Shown piece by piece: positions 12,403-24,720 of a stretch of DNA of 64,000 nucleotides (position 1 is its first letter; each line of letters opens with the position of its first letter). The DNA lies in the NCBI GenBank assembly GCA_013115135.1, contig JABANP010000045.1, positions 1 to 64,000 of the forward strand, in the 5' to 3' direction. Made by a program: the position numbers and the translations under genes. Source of the DNA: Perkinsus olseni (taxonomy: Eukaryota > Perkinsozoa > Perkinsida > Perkinsidae). The notes below the pieces were generated by a model. That model was given only the letters and a program-made list of their open reading frames with translations. It was not told where the DNA came from and made no database searches.

Positions 12403-14828
12403 TGAGACTGTGCCCTCAATGCCATGAGATGGTCCTCTACTAGGCTATCAGGGACGATCATCGGGTGACTTCAACTAGCCTATGACACTTTGGTGCTCCG
12501 GCTTCATAATTCTTTCTTACCTTGTAACCTCCGCTACCGTTTAGTTGATTGAACTTCAACAGCCGATAACGGTGCAGTGTTGCAATGAGGCGAGGTTTCC
12601 GAAGACTGTCTTCGACATAATCGATTCGATAGCTTCCTCGAGGGACAGTAGGGGGAGGAGGGGCGGAACGTCGCTGCATTCATTGACGAACTCGTAGAGC
12701 GGCCCTGGAGATGAGTAGGAGAGCGATTCGCTATAAGCGATTGACTTCTCTCAAATAAGAAAAATTCTGAATGTCTCGTCCTTTTTCACTTGAAGGACTG
12801 CTAGCAGGTAACCTCTCGGTGAATGAGTTACTGGTGACCAAGCGCCGATGATATGAAAAGAGGATCTTGCCTCAAATAAGGTCCCCTGCACCAGAGTCCT
12901 CAGCGGAGGAGACACCGTTTCCAACACGGTCACAACGGTGGCACTTCACTGACTTCCGATAAGATGAAGGATCAACATTTTTTAAAATGAGAGCGTTGAA
13001 CTACGGTCGATGGGAGTGGTTCGTCAGACAAATCAACGGGATCACTGTCTGGGATCCGCGTTTCACAAATCTGAAGCGCCCACATCTGAAGACCTATACC
13101 TGATAAAACGGCGCCAATGAAGCGATGATTATCAATCCCGTTACCCTCTCCTTCAGAGCACGAGTGTCCTAAACTTCTTCTGTGATATGAGAAGCGCCGA
13201 CGATAAGAGTCTTCGCCGGTGACACCGGCGAAGGCTCTAATCATCGGCGGTGTGACCGGCCCGGTGTGATGAACTACCTGAAACGTTCTGGTATGTACAC
13301 TCGCACCGCAAGACTGCTGTATTCATAACTGAGTCTCGCGTGCCCATAACGCTCTTGCACTGACAGCGGCTGAGACGTCAGAAACGTCGACAGCCGAGTT
13401 GTTACAACCTACTGCAACGAGATCCAAATCGATAAGCGCCTAGCATTGTAGCGTTCAGGGTCCTTCTCGGACGGACTCCAATGGAGCCGGATGATCTTCT
13501 CCCTCCCTGAAGACTTCAGGATGAAGTCAGCTCGATGACTCACTCGGAGTGAGCTACCAGCCTAAAAGACTTCCAGTGAAAGTTCTGAAGGGGTTCTGGG
13601 GCAGCTCCTAGTCGTCATTCGAAGGTTTGATAATCAAACTTTGATGTATCTCACGACTGATCCCCAGTAAGTTCCTACACACTCAGCGCTGAGTTGTACC
13701 TGTTGTGCAGTTATCTGTCAGGATATGTGACAACAAATAAAAGACTTATGCCTAGTATCCCATGCGCGTAATAGAACTTCTATTATAGAAGCCACTGTGT
13801 TCCGGAGTATTTTCCCGTCCAACTTCTATACTCTCTCTCTAGACTAGAGACTCTAGTACACTAACTTCTCACATGATTATGCGACATCATCGAGAATACA
13901 GCTGTGGTTCGTCTATCGCTGTTGCAGCTACTCAAATATGATCGTCGTACCATCTGTAGAAAGTCCGAGTCTGGCCGTGGAGTGTTACGCGATCGAGTCG
14001 ACATTTCCGGCGGATGGTGCAAGAGAGTCTTTGGTCTTTTTTCAACCGCTGCCAAGTAGCAGCTACATGTAACTTCCTGTCAGTAATCCAGTGAATCCTT
14101 CACCGTCAACTTCTAGCCAAGACTAGGCGCCGTTGAACGCCCTCATCGTTTAGCTCGGACGTCTGGCGTTCCACTCCTGCAAGCCACTCCCGACTATTTG
14201 ACTGCCCAAATCAAGCCCATTGGACTCTCAAGGTCTCGCGGGAAGCAGAGAGGTATGACGTATCCTCTATTTTAGCCGCACCCCAGGGGTGGACCACCAC
14301 CGCGCCATGCGTGCTGTGGCAGCACTGCTGTCGAGTAGACAGCGTCTACTGCCTGAGCTTCGTGCTAGCGAACTGTGGAATCTCTACGTCACATAGTCCG
14401 AACAACTTCTCGCCGCCAGATCTCTCCTTGTGTCTTCTGTGGCTGGTACCAGCGAATACGCAGGGCTTCGGACGTCACTGACAGACAATCACGGAGAACA
14501 CCGTAATCGAGACTCTCCTCCGTAGGCCCTCTTCTGCAGCTGCTCTCTACAAGTAGGACGCTCCGACGAGGCCCCTTCATTTAGCTTCCCCGCATGTAGA
14601 TGGGGACTCGGCTGGGCTCTTTCGCCCAGGAACTCCCCGACTCAGCTGTCTGGTGTGGTATTATTCTGATAGGGTGCCCTCACTCTGCTCGAAAGAGCCA
14701 CAAAGCACTGAGACAGATCACGCATGTGTAGTGGTAGACAAACGCTACTGGCGTCACCACGAGCTAGGTTAGCTGAACCCCAGCTAAAGGCTAAGTCGAA
14801 TACTCAAGCCCACGTCCATCCCATTGGC
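12403..14828. other. Gene-poor interval
   Basis: I find no convincing coding region here. Short open frames exist on both strands, but none has a signal peptide, a recognisable domain or a paralogue. The only structured feature seen is the inverted repeat at 13,197-13,247. Confidence 0.5.
13197..13247. repeat. 51-bp near-perfect inverted repeat
   Basis: Arms 13,197-13,221 and 13,223-13,247 match at 22 of 25 positions around a one-base spacer. The mismatches are scattered, so this is an ageing palindrome compared with the perfect one at 2,456-2,518. Confidence 0.75.
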
Positions 14829-15167
14829 ATGAAACCCTTCTTTGTCGTGGGAATTCTATTTATCATTGGTGTCACCGTCGCTGTTCTGCATGCCGATTAC
14901 CGAAGACATGCTGAGGGCATCTCATACATCGAGCAGACTGACGTTGCCGAACGCCGCCTCCAATTCATTGATGGCACCGGAACTTCAGCTGACTCAAAGG
15001 TTTCCTTGCCGATGGATTTCGGCAGACAAGGTCTGTCGGATGGTATCCAAGGTGCTTCCGCTCTTTGCACGGTACGTAAGGCCTGCTATTACTTCCTCGA
15101 CATGTTCTGGGGTTATTGCTTGCCAATTATGATTGATTGCGGAGCTGATTGCGAATGCTGCAGATAA
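14829..15167 (+). CDS. Small secreted cysteine-rich peptide, family 1 (member c)
   Basis: A 112-residue protein from ATG 14,829. The signal peptide MKPFFVVGILFIIGVTVAV is nearly that of the gene at 12,055. The middle holds RRLQF in the place of the usual YQF motif. The C-terminus carries cysteines in the order C-x5-C-x10-C-x6-C-x3-C-x1-C-C. The frame is intact and ends in TAA. The 5' flank resembles that of the TAG-interrupted sister, so the two form a plus-strand subgroup. Function is unknown; secretion is inferred. Confidence 0.75.
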   Translation: MKPFFVVGILFIIGVTVAVLHADYRRHAEGISYIEQTDVAERRLQFIDGTGTSADSKVSLPMDFGRQGLSDGIQGASALCTVRKACYYFLDMFWGYCLPIMIDCGADCECCR

Positions 15168-16644
15168 GGCGGTGGCCACGACAGCATAAGATGATTCCCT
15201 GCTGCAATAGCGGCCTGATCTTGATGTTATCGAATATTGCAACTAGTCTACCATGTGATGTTATTGAATAACTGTTATCCGCTTGATGATCCTCCTCAAC
15301 CACGTAACCTTCACTACAACTCAGTTTACTCGGCTACGATATGAAGGCCATATTGCGTTTCAGAGGGACGCGGCTTAGACGCAACAGGCTCGCTAACTAC
15401 TCCTGAGAGTAGTAAAGAATAGGTCATATTCAATGAGACGCTATTAGAGTTGCAAGCTGCGACTCGTAGAATGAAGTTGTCAGCTGTAGAGTCTACGGCC
15501 GACAGTGTAGATAGTTCATGGATCATTCCGTCTGACCCGAGGATAAGCACGATCGGCATTCTCTCTCAAACCAAGAATGGTCTGAAAGCCTCGCTGCCCT
15601 CTATTCGGGCTCCGTGTCTTGGTGTACCGCTGACTGGAGAAGTTCCTACAGAGTGGGTAAGTGCGCAGGGGGGTGCAAATGGCAGCGTGCCATTGATGTC
15701 GAAGATTGTGGTTGACAGCAGTACCAAGAGTGGGTCGAGGCGTTGGCTCGCCCTCTCCTCTGAATCAGGAGGATTGAGCAGCAAGCTTACCCTATGCCGC
15801 TCGCTAATATCCTGATAGGCCATAAGCATACGCAACCAGGTTTGAATTGCGTTTCAACAGGTAATTATACGTGTGCACTATCACCTTGGATTAGCCAGGT
15901 GAGCGCAGAATATTGAGACGGAGCACCTCACAGACTGTTCTGGCAGACAGTGGAAAAGAACCAGCTCAACTTTCTGGAGATCTGGAGCCACCTTCTGGAA
16001 ATTTCGCCATCAGGCTCGACTATCGTTCAGTTGCTGATCATCAGTCGGTGATACTGGCTCAGTGTTCAATTCTTCATCGAACAGCAACGTGTAATGTTCA
16101 GTAACCGCTCTGAAAGCTGTTACGAATCGTGATGAAGTGTGTCAACCCATTCAGTCTGAATGAAGCGACTGAAACCAGTCTCGGAATGATTTTGAGACGG
16201 CGGACTGCCGTAAAGACCTCCTGATTCGTATCATCGATCTGAACAATTCATCGGAACCTTGATAAATAATCACCATCATGATGTGATTGATGATTGTAAT
16301 CGCAAATCATCGTTCAAAATGCTCGATCCGGCTTTCACATTTCAATCGGACTTAAGTTATCGGATCAACTGTTAATTCCCCATGATAAACTAATGGAACT
16401 AATCCCCCACAGAGGAATTCATCGGTGCTAGTCTAACCAAGCCGTACTGTCGGCGTTGGACTTTGACCTCACACACACACTGTTAATTCGAACCTTGCTC
16501 CGCAATCGCTCGAGTCAACAGCTGCGATCTCTCCATCAGGATCTGCATGCCGCCCGAAGGCGCGCACGGCAACCCGTTGTAGGTGAGAAGCTTACGGCGT
16601 AGTCTCTACATCACTCAGTCCAAGCGGTAATGAAGGCCATACGA
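15168..16644. other. No supported gene; one long open frame of doubtful status
   Basis: A 121-codon plus-strand frame at 15,450-15,815 (Ser-rich, no domain, no signal peptide), followed by a 63-codon frame at 15,913, could be exons of an unrecognised gene. Neither has splice-site or paralogue support. The 54-bp repeat copy 2 lies at 16,515-16,568. Confidence 0.3.
16515..16568 (+). repeat. 54-bp dispersed repeat, copy 2
   Basis: Same sequence and orientation as 9,793-9,846, with a few substitutions. It again lies shortly upstream of the segmental duplication, so it may be part of an older, longer duplicated unit. Confidence 0.8.
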
Positions 16645-17960
16645 GTGAGAACCATTATTAGGTTCGAACACGGTCTAATCGGCTGATAGCAATGGTTGTA
16701 TCGCCGAGGTATATCGGATGTACTATACCATGATGTGGCTGCCCTAGCATTGACTCAATGCAATTGACGGTAGCTACCAAAGACTCGGTCTTCCGCAACA
16801 CAACAAGACCTACGTTCGATTGGAAAAGTATCAATACGTCAGATTACTGCAGAGAGGATAGGCCAGAGAACAAGAACCTCTGAAGTTCACGAACTTCATA
16901 GTAAACATCATGGATAAGTATTGGCCGCGTTTGTGACGATTTAAATGATGGAATCAAATATCAGCCGGGGAAAGCACGCAGGTTTCTCAACGCAACCATA
17001 CTGTGTCATACCACGAGATGAACGGCTTAATGGAGTACATGATGACGGTCAACGAATGACCGGTACAGAAAATCTTTTTTAGTAATCGGAATCGTAACAA
17101 GTGGTGTAGAAGCACCTTTCAACCGGGGTGTGATGACTGATGAGCGGTTTGCCAGAATCATTCATATTCGGCACGGAAACTAGTCTCGAGCCATTAGCAA
17201 CAGTAAAGACACTTAGTACCGCATTCAATCAGAGTGGGCCAACAGAAGATCCAGACGAATGCTATAGCCTTGCAGCCCTGACAGGAATCGCAGAGGCTGC
17301 CTTCAAGTTTCGGACTGTTAGACGAAACTTTCTTAACCGGGCCGGGCAGCAGGTGACCCTCCGAACCACGTAGGCCAGTGAAGATGAAGCTATCATTGAA
17401 CTGGTAGGGGCTCATAGCGGCGCCCTCCCGCATGATGGAGGCGCGGAATTCTTCCACGGCCTTGGGCTCGTTATCACCGTCTGGGGTAGCAACGACGAGG
17501 CCGATGATGAGCAGGATCCTCACAACAAAGTGGGTCATCATTTTCATACGATGAACACTGATTGGATATTCAACTACCCCCTTGAGATCAACGCCACCGA
17601 AATCGATCACTGCTCAAGCTCTCACCCGTAAGGAATCGGAAATCCTAAGAAGCTGAGAACCGTGGGTGACGCTCCCGGCGTCACGTCAGTAGGCAGTTTG
17701 TTCACCGGTGACCTGACGATTCATCTGAGATAAAGCATCCCTCTCTCTTGCCGGTCCTCTCAGGCTACCTTCCAAGGCCCAACAAGGACACTACCACATC
17801 AGGTTGGAATAAACGAGGCTCGGCGCGAGCTGAGGTTGAACAGCAAGCCTCGAAGCTCTACGTTCCGATAGGAGTCCTATCATAGAAGCCTAGTTCTCCT
17901 GCGTACGCGTCCTGGTCCTGCGTACGCGGGGGACACCGATGCACTCTGAGCCAGAAATCC
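16645..17960 (+). repeat. Segmental duplication, copy B
   Basis: Direct copy of 10,255-11,560 at a distance of about 6.4 kb, with many substitutions and small indels, so not a very recent event. It contains the minus-strand peptide gene 17,194-17,547. Confidence 0.8.
17194..17547 (-). CDS. Small secreted cysteine-rich peptide, family 1 (member d)
   Basis: A 117-residue protein from ATG 17,547, colinear with the copy at 10,812-11,165. It has signal peptide MKMMTHFVVRILLIIGLVVA, the motif PYQF, and the same spacing C-x2-C-x2-C-x9-C-x6-C-x3-C-x2-C-C. Signal peptide and cysteines are kept while the middle region and the residues between cysteines have changed, as expected for a secreted protein under diversifying pressure (inference). 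Confidence 0.75.
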   Translation of the reverse strand: MKMMTHFVVRILLIIGLVVATPDGDNEPKAVEEFRASIMREGAAMSPYQFNDSFIFTGLRGSEGHLLPGPVKKVSSNSPKLEGSLCDSCQGCKAIAFVWIFCWPTLIECGTKCLYCC

Positions 17961-18260
17961 CAGCGAGGTTTCTAGTTCAAGGACGTCAATGGAGAAAACT
18001 AAGTTAAAAAGTACCACGAATTCCGAGACTCTACAGTAGGCTGGGTGCTCCCATTTCAATATTTCTGTGGTCGTTCGCTTGCGGCTCTCACTGAAAAGCT
18101 CTCAGCGGGAGGCCCTCACGTCCTCGAGGATATACCATAGTGCACGATGTTGGTCATCCTGCCTAAGCACCCCTGAGGAGCATGCTTGTCGCAGCCCAGA
18201 GGCTACGGCCTGTGACCAAAACCAACTCTCTGTTCTCGTTTCAACCGCGGAGAAGCGACG
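17640..18260 (+). repeat. Upstream-region duplication, unit 1
   Basis: About 600 bp upstream of the minus-strand peptide gene at 17,194, repeated in tandem at 18,650-19,230. Shared landmarks include ACCGGTGAC, TCATCTGAGA and the stretch CCTCGAGGATATACCATAG near the right end. Confidence 0.7.
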
Positions 18261-18649
18261 GTTTCTCTCTGCGGTAGACAGGTTGGTCGAGACAGTACGC
18301 AAAGAGAGCGCGGTCTCAAACGATCACGCGCACGGGAGACTGGGTATTTCACGTCGTGAAACTCACGAGGTGGAAATAGTCCGCGAAATCCTACGCCTGG
18401 ACACTCTAAATTCCAGAATCTGGAAGCGGAAGACAGAAAGGCACATCGGAAGATCGGTGACGATGCACACAGATCGGCACGGGTGGACGATGTCGCACTG
18501 CCACGGAGACAGCGATGTTGGTGACACGATCATGTCGCTTCGTGTTAGCAGTATATGCACTCCGGTTATAATTGGTTATAATAACCAATAACCTCTCCGG
18601 TTGTAATAAGCGTGCATGCTCAAGGAAAGGCCGTGTAGAATTCCCCATT

Positions 18650-19230
18650 CCCGCCATCCTGGTAGGCAGTTTGTCTACCGGTGACATGACGACTCATCTG
18701 AGACGAGGCTTTCTTCCCCTGCCGGTCATCTCAGGCTTCCTCCGAAGGCCCAACGAGGGCATTAGCGCATCAGATCAGAACCCACAAGACTCGGTCGTCC
18801 TCAGGTTGAACACCGATCCTCTGCGTCCCGGTGGGCTTCTAGTTTTCCTGCGTACCGTACCGTACCGGCGGCGTACACGACATGGCTCTGCGAACGCAAG
18901 GGACAGCGATGCACTCTTATCCAGAAATCCCATGTCGAAACCAAAAGTTGTTTCTGGGTCAAAACCGACAATGAAGAAGAGTAGGTCGAAATGTATCTGC
19001 GGTACTGCAGGCCATTTATTCCGAGATTCTAAGGTGGATGCCCCTATTCCAATATGTTTATGGTCGGTCGCTTGAGGCTCTCACTGAGAAGCATTCAGCG
19101 AGAGGCCCTTACGTCCTCGAGGATATACCATAGTGCACGATGCGAGTCGTCCTGTCTGCCGTTGCCGCAGCCCGGAGGCCGCAGACTGTGACCAAAACCA
19201 ACCCCCTGGCCCAGTTCCAACCGCGAAGAA
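18650..19230 (+). repeat. Upstream-region duplication, unit 2 (no gene attached)
   Basis: Copy of 17,640-18,260. No peptide gene is found on its left, so it is an orphan 5' region. Between 19,230 and 20,200 I see no gene; a short palindrome (GACATATCA/TGATATGTC) lies near 19,362. Confidence 0.65.
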
Positions 19231-20239
19231 GTGAGGTTCATAGCTATCCGTTTGATGACCAAAGTTTGGTCTGATCTGTACAGCCGGAGCTGCACTGATG
19301 GATTCTCCACAATCCATAACCACGATCTGAGGACATATGATATCACATCATTATATAGACCGACATATCATTGATATGTCATCTATCGCAAATCTAGAAA
19401 TTTGTATCCAGACGAAGAACTTTCCCGCCCAAACCATGAAGAAGCCTTCCGCCCAAACCAAACCGGAGTCACTCTGACGGAATGTCTTCTTCGAAAGATT
19501 GGAAAGTTCCTATGCGCAGAGCCACAGGTTCGTTCCCACTGGGAACTTCCCAGTGTTCCAAACGCAGCCTGCCATCCCGGAGTACTATCATTGTTCGCGA
19601 GAGCCGAGAATGCCTTGAAGCTGGCTCGGAGCATCCCAATTGGCACAGATACCGATTTCCGCAACTTGTAGAAACTTTCGGGAATTTCCGGAAAAAATTC
19701 AGGAAAGATTCTTTGGAAACTTTCCGTGACTTCGGGAGTACTTTTCAGACACCCTGTACTATATGATCTAGCACTCCAGCACTTTCAGGCAGTTTGCTCG
19801 GTTGCTCCTTTCGTGGCAGAGCCATGATGATGTTCATAGCGTAACTCTTCGACCTCGAAATGAACAAGCCAAAAAGTGAAATATTATATTTCATCTTGGA
19901 GGAGTGTAATACACTCAGTGTGTTGATGCAAGCACCCTCATTGAGCGAGTTATTGAACCCATAGCCGTAGCGCAAGAGTATGGATCCTATACCGATCTAC
20001 CCCTCGGTTATGAACACAGTGCTGTATCCGACGCCACGTCCCCGCAGGATTACGGCCCCCGCCGGATGTATACGACCGAGTCAGTCGTCACGACTCTGTA
20101 ACCTTTGCTAGTCTACTGCCGACTCAGGTTCACATAGGCCAGCCGCCGAGGCTCGGCGGTCGAGCCCTAAATCCTCTGTTTCCATCTAACAGCAACTCAA
20201 CGCGGTTATGCCCGTTGTTCTAAGACAGTGGGAATCTTC

Positions 20240-20440
20240 CGTCCTAGAAAGGTTAGACAGTACTGGTAGTACTGGACTACAGAAAGGTGGCGAGTATGAT
20301 GAAAAATTGAGAAGAAAAACTGATCCAACGCAGCCCTATACGGTCGGTTTGCTCAGAAGCGAGAGGCGGGCAGCAGTGACAGGCAAAAAGCTTCCACACT
20401 GTGGAGTCCACAGTGGCCAAACATGATCCAACAAGAACCA
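20240..20440 (-). pseudogene. Remnant of a family 1 peptide gene 3' end
   Basis: This stretch repeats the 3' flank and the last part of the coding region of the gene at 20,596-20,955 (shared GGCGGGCAGCAGT, CTTCCACAC and TGGCCAAACA words on the plus strand). It has a roughly 10-bp insertion, and no signal-peptide half is present. Confidence 0.55.
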
Positions 20441-20595
20441 GTGGGGGTCTTTCTTTCTAGAAGAGGCTGAACAGTAGTGGTAGTACTGCACTACAGAATG
20501 TGGCGAATATGATGAATAAGTGAGAAGAAAAGCTGATCCAACGGAGCCCTATACCGTCGGCTGGCTCAAAAGCGTGACAGTCGGGCAGGGAACCA

Positions 20596-20955
20596 TCACA
20601 CGAGGGGCGGGCAGCAGTCACAGGAGAAAAAGCCTCCACACTGGCCAAACACGACCCAACAATACCAAGCGCCGATTCCAACAACCGAGCCGAAGCAGCT
20701 TTGGCATGCTCTGCAAAGCTGACCATTGTCGGCCAAGCTTCTTGTGATGGGCTCTGGCGACGGCTGCTCTTCTAAACCGAATACAACACTTTCACCGGGG
20801 CTATTCTCGAGCTGATAGGGGTTCCTGACGATGTCGGCCTGCATGAAGCCGGGGTTAAACTCTCGCACAGGATTGGCCTCGGATTCACCGTCTTGAACTG
20901 CAACGGTAACACCAATGAGGAGTAATATGACCTTCACAGCAAACACGGGCTTCAT
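20596..20955 (-). CDS. Small secreted cysteine-rich peptide, family 1 (member e)
   Basis: A 119-residue protein from ATG 20,955: signal peptide (MKPVFAVKVILLLIGVTVAV), motif PYQL in the middle, and a C-terminal module C-x2-C-x2-C-x11-C-x6-C-x5-C-x1-C-C rich in Gly, Val, Trp and Phe. It is most similar to the broken copy at 29,489-29,837. The upstream region (about 21,050-21,210) is related to the flank shared by the other minus-strand members, suggesting a common promoter. Confidence 0.75.
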   Translation of the reverse strand: MKPVFAVKVILLLIGVTVAVQDGESEANPVREFNPGFMQADIVRNPYQLENSPGESVVFGLEEQPSPEPITRSLADNGQLCRACQSCFGSVVGIGAWYCWVVFGQCGGFFSCDCCPPLV

Positions 20956-23247
20956 ATTTACACACCTTTTCAGTGAATCAAACTTTTGTGGCGACAGCGA
21001 ACTTGTGAAAAGTTCCTACTCGGAAGTTCCTACTAGGCTCCGACAGTGACGCCAGTAGACGGTCTGTCTAGAGATAAGATGAGGCCTGCCAGTCCTCTCA
21101 GGCTCCTTTGAGATCCCAACGAGAGCACTACTGCTTCAAAAACCAAACCATACTCCCGAATCAACGAGACCCGGCCACCCCCAGGTTGAACACCGGACCT
21201 CGCGATTGTCGGCGAGTCAACGTCGAGCATCAGCGAGCATATGCGTGCGATTGTGTATGCGTGCAATCTACAGCTAAAATGCCGGTCGAGCTCCTTTAGC
21301 TAGAGGGTTTTCCAGACTTGTTTACCTGAACAGCCTGGAACTCTCCGCAACTTCTAATATCGCTCTCTGCGGGGGCTAAACGGAAGCTTTCCGCGGAGAA
21401 GTTGTCCAACTTTTTTCAGCGGAGGAACGAGTGGTTTATCTAGGTTGAAAACCTCTGGCTTCGGGTACGCGGGGTAGAGAAACTCGGCTGACGTGAGGAT
21501 CTGAGATCGCGGCAGCAACAATATACAAATGCGCCGCGATAGATGGAGGGCCTAGTGAGCGCCTCAAACATCCCTACGCCATCTCTCAAAGTCAGCGTGC
21601 GAGTCACGAGTGAAAGTCAGTCAACGTGTCAGTCGAAGTCGTACTCGAATAGCGCAGGCAAATTGTCTGAGACAATGCTCCCCGAGACCTCGGTTTATCC
21701 GCGGTGAGCGCGGTGGGCGAGGTGGGCTCATGAGAGAGATTCGTTCGTCGGCGCAACCACACGTCACCGCAGGGAAGCAGCACGACGCCGATTGACGGCT
21801 CAACACTAGTGTCTGGAAACTCTAGCCTACTTTACGCTAGCGTCCCAAAATTTGGGACCCAAATGGCTAGTGACTCTGTCCCGTTGGGCGGACGCCGGAT
21901 TTGTGAGAAAGACGTCCCCATATAGGAGGCTTTTGTGGGAGGGCCTCAGCGTGATCCGGATGGGAACTCAACATAAGAGGGAAGAAGAGCTGTCGCGGCC
22001 GACGGTAGACGACGACAGGCAGATTAGCCATATGATGCGCGCGTACACAGTCGCGCGCTGACCCTACAGCTTTCAGCTGCAACAAAGGCAAACCCTTATC
22101 TTGAACCGGAGCGGAGAGATTAACTCTCCTCACCTCGAGGCACAACCCGGGGGCATCCGCATAGTGAGTCTACATATAGAGAGTTGCTCGCAGTTGTAAG
22201 AGTACCGTCGAGTTTAGTGGCGTGGGCTAGTTTGAGCTACTCGGTTGCGGGAGAGGATGTTGGCCAAGATCCAGAGTATGTATTGGGAGGTCCTGCCGAA
22301 TCTGGAAATGCATGGCATCCAGTCAGTCGTTCGCGCTGAACAGCGATGGCTCACGAGTTCGGTAGCTCACAACCCAGCAACCGGAATAGCGTGTTCAACA
22401 AGAGCGGTAGCATGCAGTGAATGATGGCAGTCCGTTCGTTGTCCCCGTGAGAATATCCGCAGTCACCACTGACGTGCGAAGTAACTTGACGGTGTAGCAA
22501 GACGAAACTGCCGCCCCTGAAACGCTCATGGACGAATCGCGGTACACTCGTAGTTCGTCATGAGACGCGTGACTCTGGTAAAACAACTATTGCGACGCCC
22601 TTCAGTTGAACACTTCCGATACTTATCATCGTCATTTCTCTATTCCAAGCATGCTGTCGATGCATCGCTCTGTATTAAATCGCTTTTTTTCCGTGGCCCA
22701 CGGACCGTGGGCGAATCATATTCTCTGAGTTGGATGATCATAATCACGAATTCGTGTGTGTTTCGACAAGTTGCAACGAGTTTGTGTTGAAGTTCACGCA
22801 TACGAATAGAAAACGTATGTCTGGATGAAATAATACAGACCCTGCATTTTCAATAAGCAAAACACTCAGGCGGGTTGGGACAGGGAATGTCCCGCTTGAC
22901 TCGCCTTCAACCATTCCGTCCCGTGGTGACGTGAGTTTGGCCACGCCAGGTCAAGGACTTCCACGGGTAAGAGACTAACCCTTCCCTCACCGTTAGAGCA
23001 GTGCTCTTACAAATGGACGGACCAGAGAACTTGTTCTGCAGCCAGGGTTGATATGTGGATGCAGCCAGTCATCTCGATAACGGCGAGACTCTGATTGGCA
23101 CCTTCAATTTCTGCCCATCAGATATCAAGATCATTCCCTGCCATGGTGTCACTTTAACGATGCTTCTCGTCCAACGACTTCGTCAAGCGACGATTCAATC
23201 AACTCCTACCGCGAGGACCTGCCCAGGGCCACCTCGTCCCTCGTGAG
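20956..23247. other. Gene-poor interval
   Basis: Apart from the peptide-gene upstream region at 21,050-21,210, I see no domain, signal peptide, tRNA or convincing exon on either strand. The open frames here are short and without paralogues. Confidence 0.5.
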
Positions 23248-24470
23248 TTATTGCAGTTGTACGCAACAAATAACCGTATGACGGAAGCTTCGCAAGATGA
23301 CACATATCTTCCGCGAAAGCAAAGAAACTGAACTCATCCGACAAGAACTTTCTCCGAAACCCCGACTCGAGCTCGCAGACAGCTGATCATATCTGGATGG
23401 CACCTGAGCGTTCGCATTTCCCGACTGACTGGCTCCAATCCTTATCGTGGAACGAGGTGGCTCGGGCAGGATATTGATTCCCGGCGGCAAATGACATAAC
23501 AGAGGTCGCAGAGTAGAGGCTGACCTTCCGTCTGAACATGGCACTGGGAACTCCGGAGACTTGCACGGGCCCTTGAACTTCGAGTTCCCCACACAATCGT
23601 GGATGTACGGGAAGAAGTCGTAGCCAGCCGTAATCTTAGCTTTCTTGCGATCGCAGTGTCCGAAATCCTCAACTGTGCGCTGAGAGGCATGCCCATCAGA
23701 GGGTTGCGCCTGCACAGGTTGAGGAGACCCCACCTTGTAGTTGGCCAGGATCGTCAGCGCCATGTACGCTTGCTGTACCGCCTTCGTGAAGGTCTTCCCT
23801 CGACTATCGAAATCGATGTAGTCTAGTCGATTCGCCACGGCCACAATGTTCCATGGTGCCATGTCCTCGTATCTTGCGATGAGGAAGTTTCGAGGTGAAT
23901 TCAGACAGACAAGACTACAGTGGGAGGCTGAGGAACTCTCGGTAGAGCGCCTCTTTGACCTCTGGATGACAGCCCTAGTCGCATGATGAAGATCAGCGTC
24001 ACAGCTCGTAGAGGCGAAACTGATACGACACTAATGCGTTCAGCGAGCGCTTCAGTCAGAACTGTCAAGATGCATTGAACGTCGTTCAATATCCCTCAAC
24101 AGTTCTGTGGTTAAAGGACGACTTCTACTTACTGTAGGGGATGGGTGAATTGTCTTTGTCTCGGAATAGCGTTACATTGATCGCTCGCGTACGGGTAGTC
24201 CCGCCAACCACGTAGAAGTTATCGATGTCGATTCCGTAGCGGAGCGACACAGGCCGCCGCCAGTCCTTCGGACAACATACTTGCAAGGACGTCTTGGGCA
24301 GATCTCACCGGTCTCTTAACGCTCACGGCGATTCCCGAGCTCCGAACAAGTCCTGCGCCGACTGGAAGGATATTCATCGTGTATGTCCGTTTATGACCAT
24401 CCTTGTACCACTTTGGAAGTGATGGTGAACCTACCAGAGGGCACACTAGAGCCTTGAGCGAGGGCAGCTG
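23248..24470 (-). CDS. Multi-exon hypothetical protein (possibly the 3' part of the methyltransferase-like gene)
   Basis: Two coding-looking blocks lie on the minus strand. Near 24,140-24,446 a block contains KWYKDGHKRTYTMNILPVG and, in a neighbouring frame, YGIDIDNFYVVGGTTRTRAI. Near 23,560-23,880 a block contains RYEDMAPWNIVAVANRLDYI and TVEDFGHCDRKKAKITAG with a few cysteines. Frame changes between and within blocks imply introns that I could not all place. No family is recognised. The blocks could belong to the gene directly upstream at 24,721-26,790, since no clear stop-plus-start boundary separates them. Confidence 0.4.
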
Positions 24471-24720
24471 TGTACTTGTCGGTAGGAGCTAATCACATCA
24501 CACTGCACAACACCCGATGCAGGGCTGTCTCCCAAACCAGCTGCACTCGAGGGTAGTGTCCGAGCTCACGTGAGGGGCTGACGGAAGACTGCTCATGAAG
24601 GACGCTTCAGCGGCAATGGTTACCGATGAATCTTGCAGCGTAGCGGTTGAGGAACTTCGAGGTGATCAGCTGAGCTTCGCTAACTGGACGGCCGGTCAAC
24701 AGACTTAGTAGCAATGAAAC

